A DNA stretch of 31,486 nt from CAZJDV01 sp964544865 (GCA_964544865.1 CAZJDV010000022.1:1-31486); one strand, 5' to 3'. Shown: positions 8,361-16,634, numbered from the stretch's first letter. Notes: generated by a model not told the origin, from the letters alone. Made by a program: numbers and translations.

Positions 8361-9344
8361 CTACGATTTCACAAGGTCTCGGACGGCCTCGATGAACGCC
8401 GGCAAGACCTTCTGCCAGTCGCCGGCGACACCGTAGGCAGCCTCCCTGAACATGTTGGCCTCGGCGTCACGGTTGATGGCCACGATGTTCTTTGCTCCCG
8501 AACACCCGGCCATGTGCTGGCTCGCGCCCGATACGCCCACGGCGATATATAGGTCCGGCGTCACCGTTTTGCCGGTAAGGCCCACCTGGTAGCCGTGGTC
8601 CACCCAGCCGGCGTCGCAGGCGGGTCTCGAGGCTCCGACCGCACCCCCCAGAAGGCCGGCCAGCTCCTCCAGTATCTCGAAACCCTCCGGGCCCCCGAGG
8701 CCGCGCCCTCCTGTGACCACCACGGAGGCGTCCTCGAGCCTCATGCCGCGGCTCTCCGATCGGACCGTCTCGACGCGTCGTATCCTGACCACCGACGGGT
8801 CGAGCTCCAGCTCTATCGGCACGATCTCGCCGGTCCTAGACGTGTCCGGCACAGGCTCGCCATAGACCTTGCCTCTGAGCACGACGAACTGAGGGCCGGA
8901 TTCAGCGAAGGTCACGATCGCCAGTGCGTTTCCGCCATACACGGGGCGGACGGCCACCACGCGGCCCGTGCCGCTGTCCAGCCTCACCTCCACGCAGTCC
9001 TGCGCCAGGCCAGCGCCCAGCCGGAAGGCGACCCTTGGGCCGAGTTCCCGGCCCAGCTTCGTCCTGCCCACCATGACTATCTTGGGACCGGTCTGCCGGC
9101 ACACCTGCTCGAAGGCCGCCACGTGGGCATCGACGGCTATCGGCTGCGCCAGGAGTGGGTCCTGCGCTAGGAATACCTTGTCGGCGCCCAGGGCGATGGC
9201 CTCGTTCGCGAGGTCGTCAAGGCCGTCACCCTGCAGAGCGACCCCGACCTCGCCCTGGAGCCCCCTCGCCGCCGTTATCATCTCCCCCGTCGCCGGCGCC
9301 AAGCCCCCAGCGGCCAACTCGCCAAGCACAAGTATTTCAATCAT
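8361..9344 (-). CDS. etfA: Electron transfer flavoprotein alpha subunit
   Basis: This is the FAD-binding subunit of the soluble electron transfer flavoprotein. It pairs with EtfB and passes electrons from acyl-CoA and related dehydrogenases to a membrane quinone reductase. The N-terminal half (1 to about 190) is the ETF fold, starting IEILVLGELAAGGLAPATGE. The C-terminal FAD domain carries the family signature: VVTGGRGLGG, SRPACDAGWV, GLTGKTVTPDLYIAVGVSGA, SQHMAGCSGAKNIVAINRD. The 327-residue length is normal. It follows etfB on the same strand after a 77-base gap that contains a short GTACC repeat array. No start other than the ATG at 9344 is needed. Confidence 0.95.
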   Translation of the reverse strand: MIEILVLGELAAGGLAPATGEMITAARGLQGEVGVALQGDGLDDLANEAIALGADKVFLAQDPLLAQPIAVDAHVAAFEQVCRQTGPKIVMVGRTKLGRELGPRVAFRLGAGLAQDCVEVRLDSGTGRVVAVRPVYGGNALAIVTFAESGPQFVVLRGKVYGEPVPDTSRTGEIVPIELELDPSVVRIRRVETVRSESRGMRLEDASVVVTGGRGLGGPEGFEILEELAGLLGGAVGASRPACDAGWVDHGYQVGLTGKTVTPDLYIAVGVSGASQHMAGCSGAKNIVAINRDAEANMFREAAYGVAGDWQKVLPAFIEAVRDLVKS

Positions 9345-9379
9345 TAATCCCCCCCGTCAATTGAAAATCGGGTCACTCA

Positions 9380-9420
9380 CCACCCAGTACCCGTTGCTCA
9401 TTCCCAGTACCCAGTACCTT
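9380..9420. repeat. Short imperfect CCCAGTACC repeats between etfB and etfA
   Basis: Three close copies of CCCAGTACC lie at about 9383-9391, 9403-9411 and 9410-9418. On the coding strand they read GGTACTGGG. They fill most of the gap between the two etf genes and are non-coding. Confidence 0.6.
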
Positions 9421-9421
9421 C

Positions 9422-10219
9422 CTAGATCAGCCCGTCCTCGCGAAGTCTCAGGGCGAGCAGCCGGCCGGAGTCGGCGTCGTCCTCGCCCTCGATGAACTCG
9501 CATCGCTTCTCGGTCGTCGGCACGACGAGATCGGCGATCATAATCCTCGGCTCCAGACTGGACTCGTCGATGCTCATGTCGGCCACGGTCCATACGGTCG
9601 GAGTCTTGCGACCCGCGGCCATGATGCCTCGCAGTGTGGCGTACCTCGGTTCCCCCAGCTCGTTGCTGACTGTCACCAGGGCGGGCAGATCGCTCTCCAC
9701 CACCTCGTAGCCGTCCGCAAGGGGATGGTGGACCACGACGCCGTGGTCCACGACCTCTACTTTTTGGGCGACGGTCATGCAGGGCAGATTCAGCATCTCG
9801 GCGATGCCCATCGGCACCTGGCCGTTGTCCCAGTCCGACGCCTGGCGACCGCAGAGGACCAAGTCGTATCGCTCGATCTTCTCGATCGCCCGGGCGAGGA
9901 CCCGGGCGGTGGAGTATGAGTCCAGGTCCGCGAAGGCTTCGTCCTGGGCAAGCACCAGCCGGTCTGCTCCCATGGACAGCGGCTTCTTCATCACGTCCAT
10001 CACGAACTGGCTTCCGACCGACAGCACGGTGACCGTGCCGCCGGTCTCGTCCTTGATACGGAGAGCGGCCTCGATCGCGTTCTCGTCGAAGCCATTCACC
10101 ACGGGCGGCACCCCGGGGAGCATCTTGACCCGATTCGCGACCGGGTCGATCTGAAACGCCGATGCGGGCGTATCGGGGTCCATCACCTGCTTCACACACA
10201 CGATTACATCGATTGGCAT
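9422..10219 (-). CDS. etfB: Electron transfer flavoprotein beta subunit
   Basis: This is the AMP-binding partner of EtfA. The N terminus PIDVIVCVKQVMDP is characteristic, as are the following NGFDENAIEAALRIK, the central REIDRYD-like segment (IEKIERYDLVLCGRQASDWD) and the AMP loop GQVPMGIAEMLNLPCMT. The ATG at 10219 is chosen because GGAGGAA lies six bases upstream. An in-frame extension to 10261 would add 14 residues before the conserved start. At 265 residues it has normal size. It is the first gene of an etfB-etfA operon driven by the promoter at 10292-10320. Confidence 0.95.
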   Translation of the reverse strand: MPIDVIVCVKQVMDPDTPASAFQIDPVANRVKMLPGVPPVVNGFDENAIEAALRIKDETGGTVTVLSVGSQFVMDVMKKPLSMGADRLVLAQDEAFADLDSYSTARVLARAIEKIERYDLVLCGRQASDWDNGQVPMGIAEMLNLPCMTVAQKVEVVDHGVVVHHPLADGYEVVESDLPALVTVSNELGEPRYATLRGIMAAGRKTPTVWTVADMSIDESSLEPRIMIADLVVPTTEKRCEFIEGEDDADSGRLLALRLREDGLI

Positions 10220-10291
10220 CGGTGCTTCCTCCGTGGCAAGTATTGCGATATGCTCCGGCAACCCCCGTGGGGAGATGTCAGAGCCGATGGG

Positions 10292-10320
10292 AATATAGCA
10301 CCAGATCTTGGGGTAGTCAA
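10292..10320 (-). promoter_or_regulatory. Sigma-70-type promoter of etfBA
   Basis: On the minus strand, TTGACT (10320-10315) and TATATT (10297-10292) are 17 bases apart. The predicted start lies about 65 bases before the etfB ATG. Confidence 0.7.
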
Positions 10321-10553
10321 CATAGAGCGGCCCAGGTTGAGCGCGTTCTCGATCTCGTCCGACCTCGCTTCGCCGAACCGCGGTCCGTAGTCACTCAATG
10401 TGATTCACTTGCTGTCGCGGACCCACTTGTCTTACCCTTGACCGCCGGTACGGCGGTCGGTGACGCTGTCGCGACCTCTGGATTCATAAACAGATCTTAA
10501 GACATATCTCAGCCATTGTAAGAATTATCGCCCAATGATAGCTCAAAAAATAC

Positions 10554-10583
10554 TTGACATTTGATTTAGACTTATATGAAAAT
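10554..10583 (+). promoter_or_regulatory. Candidate promoter of the zinc-ribbon gene
   Basis: A consensus TTGACA sits at 10554-10559 in the AT-rich patch. The matching -10 element is uncertain: GAAAAT lies 18 bases on and TATATG only 13. The gene start is about 170 bases downstream. Confidence 0.4.
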
Positions 10584-10752
10584 AGTGCAGCGTGTCTTAG
10601 GGGTAGCACCGGTGTCCTCTTGGGAGTGCTCGCACACACTCATTGGGGTTAGCACCTGCTTCTCAGCAGAGCCCGCCAGCAAGAGCTTGTCCGCCTTGCC
10701 ACCGATCCGGGCCCTACCCTCGGCGCGAAACAATATCCTGGGGGGGATCGCT

Positions 10753-11226
10753 ATGGTGATCGCATACGACGCTGCTCCAAATACCGCTACGTCTGTCGCT
10801 CCAAGGCGCCAGGTACAACCCAGTCCGACCAAGATCAGAGAGTTAGACTGCCATAGATGTGATACGAAGCTCATCATGGGCCACTACGAGCCAACCTGCC
10901 CTTGCTGCGGCAATGCAGACTACTCGAACACACGCGACATGGCGCCGCGATGGCAAAGGACGAGCATGGTGAGCTCGGCGACTCGCAACGTGATTCGCTA
11001 TGTAGGCGATTCTGTTCATCTCACGGAGACCCTGATCTACGCGGAGCTCGTTCGCCAGCGCAATCGCGCCGTCTATGCGGTCAACTGCCCGTTCTGCCAG
11101 GAGGCGATGGAAGAGACCTCGCTTTCCGGTATGCGGCCAGAGGCCAGAGAGCATCGGTTCAGATGCCCCGTGGGCCATCGGGTTTCGCTCGTCCCCACGT
11201 CGCGTGGTATGCTAGGTTGGCGGTAG
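10753..11226 (+). CDS. Hypothetical protein with two zinc-ribbon-like sites
   Basis: The family is not recognised. From the ATG at 10753 the protein has 157 residues. A proline/threonine-rich start is followed by a first metal site, CHRC (33-36) paired with CPCC (49-52). A middle part with SVHLTETLIYAELVRQR could be a helix. A second site, CPFC (112-115), pairs with CPVGH (Cys138/His142), and the protein ends MLGWR. Two treble-clef or ribbon-type zinc sites suggest nucleic-acid or protein binding, but no catalytic signature is visible. A longer frame runs upstream to 10576, but its extra 59 residues are low in complexity, and GGGGGGAT lies just before 10753. It stands alone after a long AT-rich leader. 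Confidence 0.75.
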   Translation: MVIAYDAAPNTATSVAPRRQVQPSPTKIRELDCHRCDTKLIMGHYEPTCPCCGNADYSNTRDMAPRWQRTSMVSSATRNVIRYVGDSVHLTETLIYAELVRQRNRAVYAVNCPFCQEAMEETSLSGMRPEAREHRFRCPVGHRVSLVPTSRGMLGWR

Positions 11227-11340
11227 CCTCCAGGGGGCGGCGCGGTCTGTTTTCAGCCCGCCTCGGACCCGTGGGGACGCGGAATTGAGTGCGGCCAGGC
11301 TTCCCCCCAGCCTGCCTGCGCGCCCTTCGGGGTAGTCACA

Positions 11341-12207
11341 TTGGCGAAGATTGTCGACAAGCGCGCCCAGGACCCGAACGCCCTCTTGTTCATCTGCGAC
11401 TTTTCGCCGCCACGCGGCGCTGACCCAAAGCTGCTTGCCCCCGCCCAAAACCTCGACGCGGACTTCATATCGGTCGCGTACAACCCCGGCAAGTCCACCG
11501 GGGTAAACTCCGCCTTTGGCGCGTGCTGGATCAAGGCACACGCGGGCAGTGACGTCTTGTTCACTCTCGCGACCCGCGACATGAACAGGGTAGCCGCCCA
11601 GAGCCTGCTGCTCGGGGCGGCCCTTTTGGGTCTGGAGAACGTCCTTGTCGTCAAGGGAGACGGCTTCACTGAGAGGGAGCTCTCCGCCGTCAAGACCGTC
11701 GACGACTTCAAGCCCACCGAGCTGCTGAACTCCATCGCCGCCATGAACGAGGGCCGCGACTTCAAGGGCGGCAAGCTTCGGTCTGCCACGGACCTGTGTG
11801 TGGGCGCCCCCATCGATCTCGCCCACGGCGTCCGGCGCGAGACCCGGCTCACACGCAGGAAGGTCGAGGCGGGCGCCGAGTTCTTCTTGATGCAGCCTCT
11901 GTTCGACCCGCGGCGACTCGAGGATTTCTTGTCTGGGTACGAACGGGAGTACGGCGAGCCGCTGTCCGCGCCGGTCTTCTGCGGCGTCCAGGTCATGGCG
12001 CCGGACAGCATCGTCTTCGGCGATATCCCCGAATGGGTGGCCCGCGACCTGTCCGGTGGCAGGCCCGGCGAGGAGATTGCGGCCCAGGTCGTGCGAGACT
12101 TCGTCGCCGAGGGCTTTCGATCCATATACCTGGTGCCGCCGATAATACGCGGAGGGCGCCGCGACTACAAGGCCGCCCAGCGCGTGATCGACATATTCAG
12201 GGACTAG
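11341..12207 (+). CDS. Methylenetetrahydrofolate reductase-family protein
   Basis: A 288-residue TIM-barrel flavoprotein of the MTHFR family, which reduces methylene-THF to methyl-THF. The N-terminal strand reads FICDFSPPRGADPKLL, comparable to the FEFFPP segment of MetF. Typical barrel pieces follow: DFISVAYNPGKSTGVNS, LFTLATRDMNRVAAQS, GLENVLVVKGD, GAEFFLMQPLFD and FCGVQVM. The residue at the position of the MetF catalytic glutamate is Asp20, so the usual reaction is not assured and I give no symbol. The start is a TTG; no ATG or GTG lies upstream in frame before the preceding gene and no strong Shine-Dalgarno sequence is seen. It converges on the VOC remnant. Confidence 0.85.
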   Translation: MAKIVDKRAQDPNALLFICDFSPPRGADPKLLAPAQNLDADFISVAYNPGKSTGVNSAFGACWIKAHAGSDVLFTLATRDMNRVAAQSLLLGAALLGLENVLVVKGDGFTERELSAVKTVDDFKPTELLNSIAAMNEGRDFKGGKLRSATDLCVGAPIDLAHGVRRETRLTRRKVEAGAEFFLMQPLFDPRRLEDFLSGYEREYGEPLSAPVFCGVQVMAPDSIVFGDIPEWVARDLSGGRPGEEIAAQVVRDFVAEGFRSIYLVPPIIRGGRRDYKAAQRVIDIFRD

Positions 12208-12318
12208 TCCCTGGCCCCTCACGCTCCGCGTCGTATCGAGCCTAGGCCTGTCGAGTTGGTTCTTCCCATGTCGCTGAGACGCGCGATGCCCTCGCGGGCA
12301 CTCGGGGTCGCCGTGCAG

Positions 12319-12675
12319 CTACGGCTGGGGATGCCTCGGTTCGTACAGCATGACGTCCACACCCCTCGGCAGCTCGAAAGTTGTCATGAGCCCAAAGCTT
12401 TCGTCCCTGACGGGCGACTTGAAGCGGACGCCGTTCTCACGAAGCTCATTGACGGTTCCTTCGATGTCGTCGCACCAGAACGAGATCTCGTGGTGGGTAT
12501 CGGTTCCCGGGTGAACTGCAAACTCCCCCTCGGGGACATCGAATATCAGCCACCCATTGCCGGCATCGACGTGGGCAAGTCCCAGTTTATCTTTGATGAA
12601 AGTCCGCGCAGCCTCAGGTGTGAAACCCGTCCCCTGGATACCCTTAGGCGCTATCCAACCCTTCTCTACGGCCGA
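12319..12675 (-). pseudogene. VOC/glyoxalase-family protein lacking a start codon
   Basis: Translating the minus strand from 12675 gives about 118 codons of a clear VOC protein: KGWIAPKGIQGTGFTPEAAR, LGLAHVDAGNGWLIFDVPEG, HHEISFWCDDIEGTVNELRE, FGLMTTFELPRGVDVMLYEP, then a TAG at 12319-12321. Only a few N-terminal residues appear to be missing. No ATG, GTG or TTG lies before the conserved core. The frame runs straight on from the TAG stop of the NHL gene (12676-12678), followed by TCG GCC GTA GAG AAG. The choices are loss of the start by a small indel, a non-standard start, or readthrough of the NHL stop. A 173-residue plus-strand frame covering the same bases is its shadow. Confidence 0.75.
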
Positions 12676-13680
12676 CTAAGACCTCTCGTATATCTGGAGT
12701 CGATGCCGGGAGCTCTCCGTGACGTAAAGCCGGCCCTCGCCGTCCAGGTTCACGGATGTGGCCCCCCAGAAATATGACTCGGTCTGCGAGGAGACCAGAT
12801 ACGGAGTGTTGTACTGGGGCGGGAGCTCCGGCACGAGGTCCGATCTCTCTCGCTCGACGGCCTCGTCCGGGTTCGCCGCGAAGAATTCCTCGGCCCACAT
12901 CGAGAGTGTCGCCTCGCCCCTGAGTGTCAGCAGATGGCCGCCGTCCGCCGCAAGCACCTGCACCCGCTCGTTGCCCCAGTCAGCGACGTATATGCGGCCC
13001 TCGGAGTCGACCGCCACTCCGGACGGCCTGTGAAACTGGCCGCCGCCCAGCTCGCCGAAGCTAGCCATGAAATGTCCGTCCGGCGAGAATTGTTGGATGC
13101 GGTCGTTTCGCCAATCGGCCACGTAGATGCCGCCGCCGGCGTCAAGCGCGATCCCCCACGGCAGGTCGAGTTGTCCGTCACCGTCGCCTTTCTCCCCGCA
13201 CTGCGCGATGAAGAGTCCGTCTGCCGTGAACTTCTGCAGCCGGTGATTGCGCTGATCGGTTATCCACACGTTGTCATTGGCATCGATAGCCAGTCCCGCG
13301 GGTCCATCGAGCTGCCCTTCGCCGGACCCGTGCTCTCCCCATCTGCCCAGGTACTTGCCCGAAATGTCGAACACACTGATCCGGTGATGGTATTCGTCCG
13401 CGATGAAGACTCGTTCCCGGCTGTCGAGGGCCAGGGCCGTTGGCAGTTTGAACTGCCCATCGCCGTCTCCCATGGACCCGATCTCGTATAGGTAGTCCTC
13501 GTCCAGGTTGCAAACGCCGACGCGGGTGAATATGGGCGCTCCGCGATTCAAGACCAGAATACGACCGTCCGCGCTTACCGCCAAGTCAATGGGGTTGGCG
13601 AAACCTCGCCCGGTGGACTGGTTGTTGACCAGCCCTATCGTCTTGAAGTACTTGAGGTTGAGCGCCTGAGTCGTAATCAT
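12676..13680 (-). CDS. NHL-repeat beta-propeller protein
   Basis: A 334-residue propeller built from NHL repeats of about 45 residues. Each repeat has the pattern G-x-G-x-G-x-h-x-x-P-x-G-h-A-h-D and V-A-D-x-x-N-x-R-h-Q. Clear repeats are GDGDGQFKLPTALALDS, GSGEGQLDGPAGLAIDA, GDGDGQLDLPWGIALDA and GGGQFHRPSGVAVDS. An insert of about 55 residues before the last blade (STLSMWAEEFFAANPDEAV onward) interrupts the regular spacing. No signal peptide is visible, so the protein is predicted to be cytoplasmic. No catalytic function can be assigned. It lies downstream of DUF1501 and DUF1800 on the same strand, 75 bases after the latter, and is probably co-transcribed. Confidence 0.88.
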   Translation of the reverse strand: MITTQALNLKYFKTIGLVNNQSTGRGFANPIDLAVSADGRILVLNRGAPIFTRVGVCNLDEDYLYEIGSMGDGDGQFKLPTALALDSRERVFIADEYHHRISVFDISGKYLGRWGEHGSGEGQLDGPAGLAIDANDNVWITDQRNHRLQKFTADGLFIAQCGEKGDGDGQLDLPWGIALDAGGGIYVADWRNDRIQQFSPDGHFMASFGELGGGQFHRPSGVAVDSEGRIYVADWGNERVQVLAADGGHLLTLRGEATLSMWAEEFFAANPDEAVERERSDLVPELPPQYNTPYLVSSQTESYFWGATSVNLDGEGRLYVTESSRHRLQIYERS

Positions 13681-13755
13681 TGGAGATGTGATCAGGGAGC
13701 CGGGCGAAGGCTAGATGCCAAACCTTGGCCGCGGGTCTGTTTCGTCCTGCCTCCT

Positions 13756-15189
13756 CTAGGCTAGTTGGTATTCGCGGGTCGAGGCGATCAGGCCGAGCAG
13801 CTTGCCGACGACTTTTTCGGACGCGTCCCCACGCTCGTGCTCCTCGAGCGACAGATCGCCGTCCAGCGCCAGATTTTCGACCAACGCCGTGCGGGTCTTC
13901 TCGGACACCGTCATCGGCCCCATCAGATCGAGGCAGCGATCGACTAAAAGCTCCGGCGTGAGGGGTTCGCCGTTCTGGCCGGCGAGCCGGTTAATAATAT
14001 CCCTGACGCCCGGATTGTCCACGTTGCTCATGTGCGTCGCGGCGAAGTTGACCCGGTCCACCAGCGCCCCGGTGTTGATCCACTCGACCCCCTCGTGCCA
14101 TCCCTCCACGGAGGGAGGGTTCAGGAGCATCTGGCCCATGTACTCGACCAGGTTCGCGATGTCGACCATCTCGAGGTCCGGCTCCACTACCTCTCCGCTG
14201 AGTCGCAGCGTGTCCACGACCAACTCGGCCGGACACTTCACGTGCGCGAATCGCGCGGCCTTGAAGTAATCGGACTTGAACATCGAGCGCAGCATGGCGC
14301 CGACGTCATGGCCGCTATCGAAGTAGGCGCCGACCAGCATATCGATGGCCTCCGGGTCGACCGGGGGTGTGTATGGCCAGTGGGGCACCGGCGCCTCGTC
14401 GGCGACGAAGAAGTCGTACAGGTGCCTTGCGATGAATCGGGCCGTGGCCTCCTGGCGGCAGATGATCTCCACGATGTCCTCTCCGTCGAGGCTGCCGGTT
14501 TCACCGAGAAACGTCTTCTCACCGTCGTCGTGGTCGCTCTGCCGAAAGTCGAAATGCCATGCGATCCGCCCATAGGGCCAGATAGAGTCCTTGGCGGCGC
14601 GGGCTGCCATGTACTCCGCGTTTCCCAGTGTCCATCCGGTGAATGCCCGCGAGGCCTCCTTGATGTCCTCTTCGGAGTAGTTGCCCACCCCCATGGAGAA
14701 CAGCTCAAGTAGCTCTCTTCCGAAGTTCTCGTTGATGGCGCCGTTGTGATTCTCGTTGTTGTCGAGCCAGAGAAGCATCGCCGGGTCCCTCGACAACTCC
14801 ACGAGCAGCGTGTCGAGACGGCCGGCGCCGAGGCGGCGGAACATGTCGATCTGGTTGAGCAGCGACCTGGACTGGTTCGTCTTGGAGTACCCGGTCGCGA
14901 ATATCCCATGCCAGAACAGGGCGATCTTTTCCTCGAGCGGGCGGCGGGTCGTGACCATGCGGTAGAGCCAGTAAGCCGAGGCGCTATTGGGAAACCGGAG
15001 CTCGTGCATGTCGACGTGATAGCGGCGAATCAGGTCGTCGGGCATGTTCTGCGCATCGCCGGGTGCGAACATCTCGTCGACGACGGTATCGTAGCCCCTG
15101 GACACCAGCTCCTCGATCTCGTCGCGGGTGGCGCCGAAGCCCGCTCGCCGCATCAGATGTGCCATCAGGGCTATATCGGGACTGGCCAT
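13756..15189 (-). CDS. DUF1800 domain protein
   Basis: A 477-residue DUF1800 protein. The family is usually found next to DUF1501, as here; its biochemical function is unknown. Diagnostic segments include MAHLMRRAGFGATRDEIEEL near the N terminus, LEEKIALFWHGIFATGYSK, NFGRELLELFSMGVGNYSEE, DIKEASRAFTGWTL, and MLLNPPSVEGWHEGVEWINT. The ATG at 15189 is preceded by AAGGAGA at good spacing; a frame continuing to 15237 overlaps the spacer and has no better start. Many family members are exported, but this one begins MASPDIALMA without a signal peptide or twin arginines. Confidence 0.92.
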   Translation of the reverse strand: MASPDIALMAHLMRRAGFGATRDEIEELVSRGYDTVVDEMFAPGDAQNMPDDLIRRYHVDMHELRFPNSASAYWLYRMVTTRRPLEEKIALFWHGIFATGYSKTNQSRSLLNQIDMFRRLGAGRLDTLLVELSRDPAMLLWLDNNENHNGAINENFGRELLELFSMGVGNYSEEDIKEASRAFTGWTLGNAEYMAARAAKDSIWPYGRIAWHFDFRQSDHDDGEKTFLGETGSLDGEDIVEIICRQEATARFIARHLYDFFVADEAPVPHWPYTPPVDPEAIDMLVGAYFDSGHDVGAMLRSMFKSDYFKAARFAHVKCPAELVVDTLRLSGEVVEPDLEMVDIANLVEYMGQMLLNPPSVEGWHEGVEWINTGALVDRVNFAATHMSNVDNPGVRDIINRLAGQNGEPLTPELLVDRCLDLMGPMTVSEKTRTALVENLALDGDLSLEEHERGDASEKVVGKLLGLIASTREYQLA

Positions 15190-15247
15190 GTTGTCTCCTT
15201 GTGGGGGTGTCCGTGGCCCGCGACGGTCCTCAGCCAATCGGTATCGG

Positions 15248-16381
15248 CTAGTTCCTGATGAGGTCGAGCTGCTCGAAGTGGCCGTTGACGATCGGCGAGG
15301 CCTCCAGCCCCAGCCAACGGTCCAGAATCGTCGAGTATGTCGATCGGAAGTCGTTGTTGAAGTGCAGATCGCCCTCGAGCTGGTCCTCCTCCTTGAGGGA
15401 GGGGAACTGGCCGTACATTCCTCCGCTCACCTGGTCCCCTATGACGAACGCCAGCCCGCCGGAGCCGTGGTCGGTGCCGGAGCCGTTGTCCTTGATGCGC
15501 CGGCCGAACTCCGAGTAGACCAGCATGACGACCTCGTCCTCGCGGTTGTGCTCCTTGAGGTCATCCGTGAAATCGCGAATCGCGCCGGAGACCTCCTGCC
15601 AGAGCTTCGCGTGCAGAGGCAGCTCGCCGGCGTGGGTGTCGAAACTGCCGTGCTGGGTGTAGTAGATGCGGGTGCCCAGGTCGGCGAACATGATCTGGGC
15701 GACGGATTTGAGGCTCTGGGCGATGGGATTCGCCGCGTACTCGACGGTCGATGAATACAGCGCTGGCGCGGTCCTGAGGATGTCTGCCCCTTTTAGAGCG
15801 TCGCTGCCGGTTTGGCCCAGGGCCTCCATCACCGGGTCATTGCCCTCCGTCATCCCATACATCTTGGCGAAGCATTCCAATGCGTACTTGCGCAGCCACT
15901 CGTCCGTCATGTCGGGGAACAGCCCGTAAGTCTCCAGGTTGCCCACGGAGGCCACGGGCACTCCCTTGCACACGAGCGCCCTCGGCAGGCCGCGGCCGAT
16001 GTTAATGCCGGTCAGGACGTTTTCCGCGGTGGGGTCCATGTCTCTGATCGCGCGGCCCAGCCAACCCTCCGTCCCTACCTTCTCCGGCTCCGCCGTGTGC
16101 CATATGTCCATCGAGCGGAAGTGAGATCGGTTCGGATTTGGATAGCCGATGCCGTTTACCATAGCCACATTGCCATCGTCCCAGAGCCCTTTGATGGGCG
16201 CCAGGTCAGGGCTTAGCCCCAGATTGTCGTCGAGCTTGAGCACACTCTCCGGTTCGATCCGCACGGTGGGACGATAGTCATAATAGAGCCCATCGTTGTA
16301 GGGAACCACCGTGTTCAAGTAGTCGTTGCCACCGGAAAGCTGTATCACCACTAGAGACTGCCTACTGCCGCCGGGCGCCAT
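15248..16381 (-). CDS. DUF1501 (sulfatase-like fold) protein
   Basis: A 377-residue DUF1501 protein, related in fold to alkaline phosphatase/sulfatase enzymes; substrate unknown. Family features are VVIQLSGGNDYLNTVVPYND at the N terminus, YPNPNRSHFRSMDIWHTAEP, the metal-site-like HGSFDTHAGELPLHAKL, VMLVYSEFGRRIKDNGSGTDHG and MYGQFPSL. The start is supported by AAAGGAG eight bases upstream of the ATG at 16381. Most family members carry a Tat signal; here the protein opens directly at the first strand (MAPGGSRQSLVVIQLSGG), so it should stay in the cytoplasm. It is the first gene of a DUF1501-DUF1800-NHL series. Confidence 0.93.
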   Translation of the reverse strand: MAPGGSRQSLVVIQLSGGNDYLNTVVPYNDGLYYDYRPTVRIEPESVLKLDDNLGLSPDLAPIKGLWDDGNVAMVNGIGYPNPNRSHFRSMDIWHTAEPEKVGTEGWLGRAIRDMDPTAENVLTGINIGRGLPRALVCKGVPVASVGNLETYGLFPDMTDEWLRKYALECFAKMYGMTEGNDPVMEALGQTGSDALKGADILRTAPALYSSTVEYAANPIAQSLKSVAQIMFADLGTRIYYTQHGSFDTHAGELPLHAKLWQEVSGAIRDFTDDLKEHNREDEVVMLVYSEFGRRIKDNGSGTDHGSGGLAFVIGDQVSGGMYGQFPSLKEEDQLEGDLHFNNDFRSTYSTILDRWLGLEASPIVNGHFEQLDLIRN

Positions 16382-16444
16382 TACTAAACTCCTTTGTCAC
16401 TTGCTACTCAGCTATCGGTTCCCGCAATTGATGCATACGGTTCA

Positions 16445-16473
16445 TATATACCACAATTTCATCAGGATGTCTC
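16445..16473 (-). promoter_or_regulatory. Candidate promoter of the DUF1501 operon
   Basis: On the minus strand, GAGACA (16473-16468) and TATATA (16450-16445) are separated by 17 bases, leaving a leader of about 57 bases before the ATG at 16381. Confidence 0.5.
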
Positions 16474-16634
16474 TCGATTCGGTTAGGCTTTTCGGAGCCG
16501 GCGCGGATGCTAGTGTATTGTCATAGATAACTTGATACGTCAGGTTGGATCCCGCTCTCGCTCTCCACCTGAGGGGGCTACTAGGGTAGGATAATCAACT
16601 TCGACACTATGACACGGCATCCCCGACTGGTCAT

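Larger units (their letters stand above)
10220..10752. other. Intergenic region between divergent etfB and the zinc-ribbon gene
   Basis: It holds the etfBA promoter and an 8-bp perfect palindrome at 10440-10458 (GACCGCCG, loop GTA, CGGCGGTC). An AT-rich patch follows at about 10485-10590, and then a leader of about 170 bases before the zinc-ribbon gene. The leader contains two similar GGGGTAGCACC/GGGGTTAGCACC elements, near 10598 and 10645. No coding sequence or known riboswitch was recognised. Confidence 0.5.

Noticed and set aside
10440..10458. GACCGCCG/CGGCGGTC palindrome as a terminator
   Set aside because: No T-run follows on either strand and no gene ends nearby; it is noted only as a possible operator.
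11212..12222. Long minus-strand frames opposite the MTHFR-family gene, and a similar one at 5080-5826 opposite the EF-G gene
   Set aside because: They arise from GC-rich third positions of the real genes and carry no recognisable motifs or ribosome binding sites.
12256..12777. Plus-strand 173-residue frame
   Set aside because: It is the antisense of the VOC remnant and the end of the NHL gene, which have family motifs; the plus frame has none.
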